Origin: Clostridia bacterium
GTDB lineage: Bacteria; Bacillota; Clostridia; Christensenellales; UBA1242
DNA: 19,099 bases
Reading direction: 5' to 3'
NCBI GenBank assembly: GCA_017456465.1
Contig: JAFTJJ010000108.1
Location: 1 to 19,099, forward strand
In this document: positions 14,503 to 19,099 of the stretch, piece by piece
Layout of the letters: each line of letters begins with the position of its first letter
Position numbering within the stretch: the stretch's first letter is position 1
Notes under the pieces: generated by a model
What the model was told of the DNA's origin: nothing
The model's database searches: none
The model's input: the letters and a program-made list of their open reading frames with translations, nothing else
Made by a program: the position numbers and the translations under genes

Positions 14503-16689
14503 ATGAAAAGAGACATGGAAATTTTGGCGCCTGTTGGAAACAGGGAAATGCTTGAAGTCGCGATTGCCAATGGAGCAGACGCGGTTTATTTTGGACTCGA
14601 AAATTTCAATGCAAGGGCAAAGGCTGAAAGTTTTGACAGTCACAACATCAGATCTGTGATTGATCGCTGTCATTTGTTTGGCGTCAAGGTTTATGTCACA
14701 GTCAACACACTTGTTTCAGATTCAGAATTTGATGATGTTGTGGCGATGGTGGAAAGGGCGCATGCCGCCAAAGCTGACGCATTCATTGTTCAAGATTTGG
14801 GGCTTATGTTTTATCTCAAAAAAGCATTTCCAAACATTGTGATCCATGCAAGCACGCAAGCAGGAATTTGCAATGAATATGGTGCGAGAGTTTTGAAGAA
14901 AATCGGAGTGACAAGAGTTGTTGTTTCAAGAGAAACAACTCTTGAAGACATAAAACGAATTAAAGCTGCTGGTCTTGAAGTTGAGGTGTTTGTGCAAGGT
15001 GCACTTTGTGTTTGCTTTTCGGGATCATGTTATGTTTCAAGTTTGCTCAAAAACAAGAGCGGGAACAGAGGGGAGTGCTTGCAACTTTGCAGGCTTCCTT
15101 ACAAGCTTGTGCAAAATGGCAAGATTCAAAAGCAAGGATATCTTTTGAGCACAAGGGATCTTTCACTTTTGTCAAGAATTGATGAACTTCGGGGTGCTGG
15201 CGTGGACAGTCTCAAGATCGAGGGAAGACTCAGAAGACCGGCTTATCTTGCGCAAGCAATCAAGAGTGTGAAAAATGCAATTTCAAATGAACCAGATTTA
15301 AAAGAGCAAGATTTTGCCCTCAAAAAAGTCTTTTCGAGAGGGGATTTCAACAAAGGGATTTATTTAAAAACAAAGACAGATGGCGGGATCATGAACAGCG
15401 ATGTAAACAATCATTTGGGAGTAAAAATCGGAAAGGTTCAAGATGTTCGTGCTTTCAAAGATATTTTTGAAATAAAGATTTCATCATCGCACAAAATTTG
15501 CAAAAACGATGGAATCAAGTTTATTTCTGCTGGCAAAGAGCAAAGTTTGGGTGTTGGGAGCGTGAAAGAACTTGGGAATGATTTGTATGTTGTGCACACA
15601 AAAGCAAAACCACAAGTTGGGGCAGATGTTTATCTCACGGTTGACAGCCAAAGTGAAAACTTATTGCTTCAAAAGGTTCGAAAATTGAAAGTTTTGGCAA
15701 ATGTCAATGTTGTTGCTGGGAAACCTATTGAACTTGAACTTGAGTGTAATGGGATTACCGTGCAAGTGAGGGGAGCAATTGCTGAAGCCGCAAAAACTCA
15801 ACCTCTTTCAGAAAAACAGATTTCAGAAAATATTTGCAAACTGGGCGACACAAATTTTGAAGTTCAAACAATCAACGTGAACACAAAAAACGCGTTTGTT
15901 GCAAAAAGTGCACTCAACGAGCTCAGAAGAAATGCTATTTCTGCACTTGAGAAAAAACTTATTGAAAACCATGAGATCCAAAACTGCAAAAAGTTCGTGA
16001 GAACTGACAAATTATCGTTGAAAAAAGCAAATTTCAAGACGGATTTCAATTTTTATGTTGTTAATAATATTAATCAAATAAAATCAATAAATGATTCAAA
16101 AGCAAAAATTGTTTTTGCTCCTGAAATTTATACAAAACAAAATGTTGAATGTATAAAACAACATGTGCAAGCACATTTTTCTGCAAAATTATATTTATAT
16201 TTGCCAGTTGTTGCGAACTTCAAGGATATTGAAATACTGAATGAAATAATTAACAATTATGGCAAAAATGAAATTGGGCTTATGGCTGGATCAGTTTATG
16301 GCTTGCATTATGCTGAGCATGGATTCGATGTCGTGTGTGGACTGAACATGAATGTTTCAAATAGCATGGTTTTGGCGGCTCTTGGTGAACTGGGTGCAAT
16401 CAATGCAACATCAAGTATTGAAACAAATATTTTTGGAGCTGTTGATGGTGCGCATAAATATGCTGGTAGTCCTGCTGTCATGACTCTTGTGATGTGTCCA
16501 TTCATTGAGCATTGTGGGTCAAAGTGTGAAAGATGCAATTTCAAACAAAACACTGAGCTTGTTATGGACAACAATGCAAATTTTTCACTTCGCAGGCAAA
16601 AAATTGCGGATTGTTATTTTGATTTGATTTTGAAAAAAGAAAAACCACGCATCCAAGGAAATGGATATGTGGTTGATTTGAGAGATTAA
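14503..16689 (+). CDS. Peptidase U32 family protein, RlhA-like (prephenate-dependent RNA hydroxylation or related)
   Basis: 728 residues from ATG 14503. The N-terminal barrel starts with ILAPVGN and GADAVYFG. The U32 signature E-x-F-x2-G-A-L-C-x4-G-x-C-x-V-S is at 161-179. Cys169, Cys176, Cys192 and Cys196 are the likely iron-sulfur ligands, with GNRGECLQLCRLPY following. The long C-terminal part (about 300-728) matches the type with a DUF3656-like domain, as in E. coli RlhA (653 residues), which hydroxylates 23S rRNA C2501. The last section has a further cysteine group (CPFIEHCGSKCERC). The role of the family as a collagenase is doubtful; RNA modification is more likely, supported by the nearby rRNA methyltransferases. 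No Shine-Dalgarno is present. ATG 14515 is an alternative start, with only a weak AGAG. The stop overlaps the convergent radical SAM gene by 4 bases. Confidence 0.85.
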   Translation: MKRDMEILAPVGNREMLEVAIANGADAVYFGLENFNARAKAESFDSHNIRSVIDRCHLFGVKVYVTVNTLVSDSEFDDVVAMVERAHAAKADAFIVQDLGLMFYLKKAFPNIVIHASTQAGICNEYGARVLKKIGVTRVVVSRETTLEDIKRIKAAGLEVEVFVQGALCVCFSGSCYVSSLLKNKSGNRGECLQLCRLPYKLVQNGKIQKQGYLLSTRDLSLLSRIDELRGAGVDSLKIEGRLRRPAYLAQAIKSVKNAISNEPDLKEQDFALKKVFSRGDFNKGIYLKTKTDGGIMNSDVNNHLGVKIGKVQDVRAFKDIFEIKISSSHKICKNDGIKFISAGKEQSLGVGSVKELGNDLYVVHTKAKPQVGADVYLTVDSQSENLLLQKVRKLKVLANVNVVAGKPIELELECNGITVQVRGAIAEAAKTQPLSEKQISENICKLGDTNFEVQTINVNTKNAFVAKSALNELRRNAISALEKKLIENHEIQNCKKFVRTDKLSLKKANFKTDFNFYVVNNINQIKSINDSKAKIVFAPEIYTKQNVECIKQHVQAHFSAKLYLYLPVVANFKDIEILNEIINNYGKNEIGLMAGSVYGLHYAEHGFDVVCGLNMNVSNSMVLAALGELGAINATSSIETNIFGAVDGAHKYAGSPAVMTLVMCPFIEHCGSKCERCNFKQNTELVMDNNANFSLRRQKIADCYFDLILKKEKPRIQGNGYVVDLRD

Positions 16690-17600
16690 TAATTGAAAAT
16701 TTTGTCATCTTGTGAAAAATTGGGTGTGTAGGTGGTGTCGCTTGAAGAGAGATCTTGAATGTAGGCATTGTCAAAGCCCAATTTTTTTGCGTGTGCAACA
16801 ACAGTTTTGTATTCAATGGGTTTGAGTTTGCGACCAATTTTGGGATGCCCCACAGCCTTGTGCATTGGAACATACTGACTCATAAGGCTCACAATTGTGT
16901 CCGCACCCAAATTTTCTTTTATCCAATCAAGAATGTTCTTTGAGTCGTTTGTCATTTCGGGGAGAACAAGGTGTCTCACGATAATTCCTTTTTGCATGAT
17001 TCCATTTTGGTCAAAAATGTTGTTTGGAATCATTGATTTGATTGTTTTCAGGCATTCTTTTGCGTTTTTTGGATAATCCTTGGCGTTTGAAAGCTCTTTG
17101 GCAAGGTTTGAATCAAAGTATTTGAAATCCATCAGGAATATGTCAACAAGTCCATCAAGTTTTTGAAGGGTTTCAGCTTTTTCATATCCGCTTGAATTCC
17201 AGATGACAGGAATGGAGGGTTTGTAGATCTTGAGGGCTTCAATGATTTGTTCTGTGTAATGAGTGGGTGTGACCAAATTGATGTTCAAAGCACCAGCATT
17301 TTCAAGTTGTTTGAAGATGTTCACAAGGGTTTGCACACTCACCATTTTGCCTGATTGCTTTTGGCTGATGTCGTGGTTTTGGCAATAAATGCATCTCAGG
17401 TTGCAACCGCTGAAGAAAATTGCACCACTGCCAGAGTTTTCTTCTGCACATTCAGAAAAACCGCAAATGCATGGTTCTTCAAACTTGTGAAGCATTACTT
17501 TTGACACAAAAACTTGATTTTTTTGGCCGCAAAAACCCATTGACTGGGTTCTGTCAATGTTGCAATTTCGTGGGCAAAGCGTGCAATGTGTGTTTTTCAT
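16686..17600 (-). CDS. Radical SAM protein of the PflA/PflX-like class
   Basis: 304 residues. A radical S-adenosylmethionine enzyme resembling the pyruvate formate-lyase activating group (PflX-like). Its substrate is unknown. Cys66, Cys70 and Cys73 (CNLRCIYC) bind the catalytic 4Fe-4S cluster. More cysteines precede it: C6/C9/C13/C24 (CTLCPRNCN, GFCG) and C44/C46/C51, typical of this class. The TIM-barrel-like core continues with VIWNSSGY and FLMDFKYF. No glycyl-radical enzyme gene is nearby that would be its target. ATG 17600 sits 8 bases after a -10 box with no Shine-Dalgarno; the preceding TTG (17603) is less likely as start. It is divergent from the RlmCD gene and convergent with U32, overlapping its stop. 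Confidence 0.82.
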   Translation of the reverse strand: MKNTHCTLCPRNCNIDRTQSMGFCGQKNQVFVSKVMLHKFEEPCICGFSECAEENSGSGAIFFSGCNLRCIYCQNHDISQKQSGKMVSVQTLVNIFKQLENAGALNINLVTPTHYTEQIIEALKIYKPSIPVIWNSSGYEKAETLQKLDGLVDIFLMDFKYFDSNLAKELSNAKDYPKNAKECLKTIKSMIPNNIFDQNGIMQKGIIVRHLVLPEMTNDSKNILDWIKENLGADTIVSLMSQYVPMHKAVGHPKIGRKLKPIEYKTVVAHAKKLGFDNAYIQDLSSSDTTYTPNFSQDDKIFNY

Positions 17601-17608
17601 CAAAAAAT

Positions 17609-17637
17609 ATTTTATACTTTCAAAAAACTCGTGTCAA
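17609..17637 (-). promoter_or_regulatory. Promoter of the radical SAM gene, giving a leaderless mRNA
   Basis: On the minus strand a consensus TTGACA (17632-17637) and TAAAAT (17609-17614) lie 17 bases apart. Only 8 bases separate the -10 from ATG 17600, and no purine-rich ribosome binding site fits between them. Confidence 0.7.
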
Positions 17638-17651
17638 GTATTGATGAAGAC

Positions 17652-17680
17652 TTGTCTTTTTTTGCGTGTGTTGTTATAAT
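17652..17680 (+). promoter_or_regulatory. Promoter of the RlmCD-type gene, giving a leaderless mRNA
   Basis: TTGTCT (17652-17657) and TATAAT (17675-17680) are 17 bases apart on the plus strand. Only 6 bases separate the -10 from ATG 17687, so transcription is expected to begin at or within a base or two of the ATG. Confidence 0.7.
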
Positions 17681-17686
17681 GAAACC

Positions 17687-19027
17687 ATGAACAAAAATGA
17701 GCAATATGATGTAACAATTGAAGATGTTGGGGCAAACGGTGAGGGGATTTGTCATGTTGATGGCATCACAGTGTTTGTTCCTTTTGTGCTTCCCAATGAA
17801 AAATGCAAAATTCACATTTTGAAGGTGAAAGACAACATTGCATATGCAAAAGTGATTGAGATTTTTGAAAAAAGCAACGCAAGAGTTGAACCCTTGTGTC
17901 CGGTTTTTGGCAAGTGTGGTGGATGCAGTTTGCAGCATGCCAGTGCTGAGTTTGAACTTGATTCAAAGAAAAAACAAATTCAAACATGTTTCAAGAAATA
18001 TGCTGGTGTGCAGAATTTGGATGTTCAAATGATTGACTCAAATCTTGAGTTTGGTTATCGCAACAAATGCGCATTTCCAGTGAGAACAATGAATGGTGTT
18101 GCACGGGTTTGCATGTTCAAGCAAAATTCACACAGCGGTGTGGAAATCCAATCTTGTCCACTTGCACACGGTCTCATCAACAGAGTGGTCAAGGTTTTTT
18201 CCAAATGGCTTGAAAAATTCAATGTCTCAGCTTTTGATGAAAAAGAGAACAAAGGTGTTGTTAAGTTTTTGGTGTGCAGAGTGCTGGGAAACAGAGTTCT
18301 TGTGACGGTTGTCATCAACGGGACAAAACTTGGCAGCATTGAAAAGTTTGCACAAATGCTGGAAGAAGATGGCATTGAATTTGGGTTGAATTTGAACATA
18401 AACAAAACAAACAACAATGTGATTTTAACGGACAAGTTTTTGCATGTGTGTGGGATTAGGGAACTTGAGGGCTGTGAGAATGAAATCAAGTATCCCGTGA
18501 GCAGTTTGTCTTTCATGCAGGTCAATGATTACATCAAAACGCAAATATACAACAAAGCAATCAGCAGCATTCATGAAGGAAGTGTGGTGATTGATGCTTA
18601 TTCTGGGGCTGGGCTGATGTCTGCAATGCTTGCAAGGTGTGCAAAGCATGTCTATGGCATTGAAATTGTGGGCGCGGCAACAAAAAATGCAGACGAGCTT
18701 GCAAGGAAAAACGATGTTAAAAACCTCACAAACATCAATGGGGACTGCGCTGAGAAGCTGCCAGAGCTTGTGAAAAGTTTGCAGGGGGAAACAGTTGAAA
18801 TTGTGCTTGATCCTCCAAGGAAAGGATGTGACAAAAAAGTCTTGGATGCAGTGGTTGCATCAGCTCCTCAAAGGGTGCTTTACATCTCATGCAACCCTGC
18901 AACGCTTGCAAGGGATGCAAAAGTGTTGCTTGATGGTGGATTTGAAATCAATGAGGTTTCTGGGTTCAACATGTTTCCCAAGACCAGTCATGTGGAAACT
19001 GTTGCCATTTTCGAAAGAAAGGAGTGA
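17687..19027 (+). CDS. rlmD: 23S rRNA (uracil-C5)-methyltransferase, RlmCD/RumA type
   Basis: 446 residues. A SAM-dependent m5U methyltransferase of the TrmA/RumA family acting on 23S rRNA; Bacillota forms (RlmCD) can modify both U747 and U1939. A TRAM RNA-binding domain covers about residues 5-60 (IEDVGANGEGICHVDG). Cys71, Cys77, Cys80 and Cys157 are the expected 4Fe-4S ligands. The SAM-binding motif is VIDAYSGAG (about 301-309), the active-site motifs are LDPPRKG at 374-380 and SCNPATLARD at 401-410, where Cys402 is the nucleophile. All key residues are present. ATG 17687 has no Shine-Dalgarno and is 6 bases after TATAAT. An in-frame GTG at 17666 lies in the promoter and is rejected. The stop codon lies beside the ribosome binding site of rlmH, so the two form an operon. 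Confidence 0.93.
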   Translation: MNKNEQYDVTIEDVGANGEGICHVDGITVFVPFVLPNEKCKIHILKVKDNIAYAKVIEIFEKSNARVEPLCPVFGKCGGCSLQHASAEFELDSKKKQIQTCFKKYAGVQNLDVQMIDSNLEFGYRNKCAFPVRTMNGVARVCMFKQNSHSGVEIQSCPLAHGLINRVVKVFSKWLEKFNVSAFDEKENKGVVKFLVCRVLGNRVLVTVVINGTKLGSIEKFAQMLEEDGIEFGLNLNINKTNNNVILTDKFLHVCGIRELEGCENEIKYPVSSLSFMQVNDYIKTQIYNKAISSIHEGSVVIDAYSGAGLMSAMLARCAKHVYGIEIVGAATKNADELARKNDVKNLTNINGDCAEKLPELVKSLQGETVEIVLDPPRKGCDKKVLDAVVASAPQRVLYISCNPATLARDAKVLLDGGFEINEVSGFNMFPKTSHVETVAIFERKE

Positions 19028-19029
19028 TT

Positions 19030-19099
19030 ATGAAAATCAATATTATTGCTGTTGGAAAAATTAAGGAGAAATATCTCATTGATGGAATAAAGGAATATG
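19030..19099 (+). CDS. rlmH: Start of RlmH, 23S rRNA (pseudouridine1915-N3)-methyltransferase (3' end outside window)
   Basis: Only the first 23 codons are visible, reading MKINIIAVGKIKEKYLIDGI and on. This is the characteristic N-terminus of RlmH (SPOUT methyltransferase): a hydrophobic strand, VGK, then the KEKYL helix. ATG 19030 follows AAAGGAG (19018-19024), which overlaps the end of the RlmCD-type gene; the gap is 2 bases, so the genes are co-transcribed. RlmH methylates pseudouridine 1915 in helix 69 of 23S rRNA, close in the ribosome to the RlmCD target U1939. Confidence 0.85.
   Translation, partial: MKINIIAVGKIKEKYLIDGIKEY

Noticed and set aside
14386..14673. N-terminal extension of the LOG-family gene to 14673.
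   Set aside because: It would cross the U32 gene and both promoters, while ATG 14385 has AAGGAG at the right distance and begins the Rossmann fold.

Overview
The window is AT-rich and densely coded on both strands. It fits a low-GC member of the Bacillota, probably an uncultured Clostridia-like lineage. The clues are a DnaD/DnaB-type protein next to a DnaI/DnaC-type helicase loader, an archaeal-type (short) aspartyl-tRNA synthetase beside AsnRS, strong AAGGAG ribosome binding sites, and a LacA/LacB/RpiB-family isomerase. No rRNA, tRNA, CRISPR array, transposase or phage gene was seen, and no gene-free stretch exceeds about 130 bases. The species assignment is an inference from gene content only.

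Layout. (1) 1-2994 (+): the end of an unknown gene, then aspS and asnS, closed by a palindromic terminator. (2) 3056-5574 (-): an ABC half-exporter followed by a LacAB/RpiB-family isomerase, which has its own promoter. (3) 5693-8745 (+): a small predicted secreted protein, then a two-gene unit of an XRE-type regulator overlapping an HD-TGS protein. The HD-TGS protein looks like a RelA/SpoT enzyme with an intact ppGpp-hydrolase domain and a degenerate synthetase. (4) 8806-11208 (-): the helicase-loading pair, DnaD/DnaB-like then DnaI-like. (5) 11332-13806 (+): a coiled-coil protein of about 824 residues with a central CPVC zinc hook like SbcC/Rad50, but no ATPase head at either end. Its promoter shares its -10 bases with the promoter of the helicase-loader operon. 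(6) 13840-14385 (-): a LOG-family protein. (7) 14503-19099: a U32-family protein of the RlhA type (+), a PflA-like radical SAM protein (-) whose stop codon overlaps the U32 stop, then an RlmCD-type 23S rRNA m5U methyltransferase (+) and the start of rlmH (+). Three of these last genes point to 23S rRNA modification.

The features most worth a second look are: the headless SbcC-like zinc-hook protein and its mutually exclusive promoter with the primosome operon; the hydrolase-only SpoT-like protein coupled to an XRE regulator; and four genes (ABC exporter, U32, radical SAM, RlmCD) that lack a Shine-Dalgarno sequence and have a -10 box 6-9 bases before ATG. Those four look like leaderless mRNAs in a genome whose other genes carry strong Shine-Dalgarno sites.
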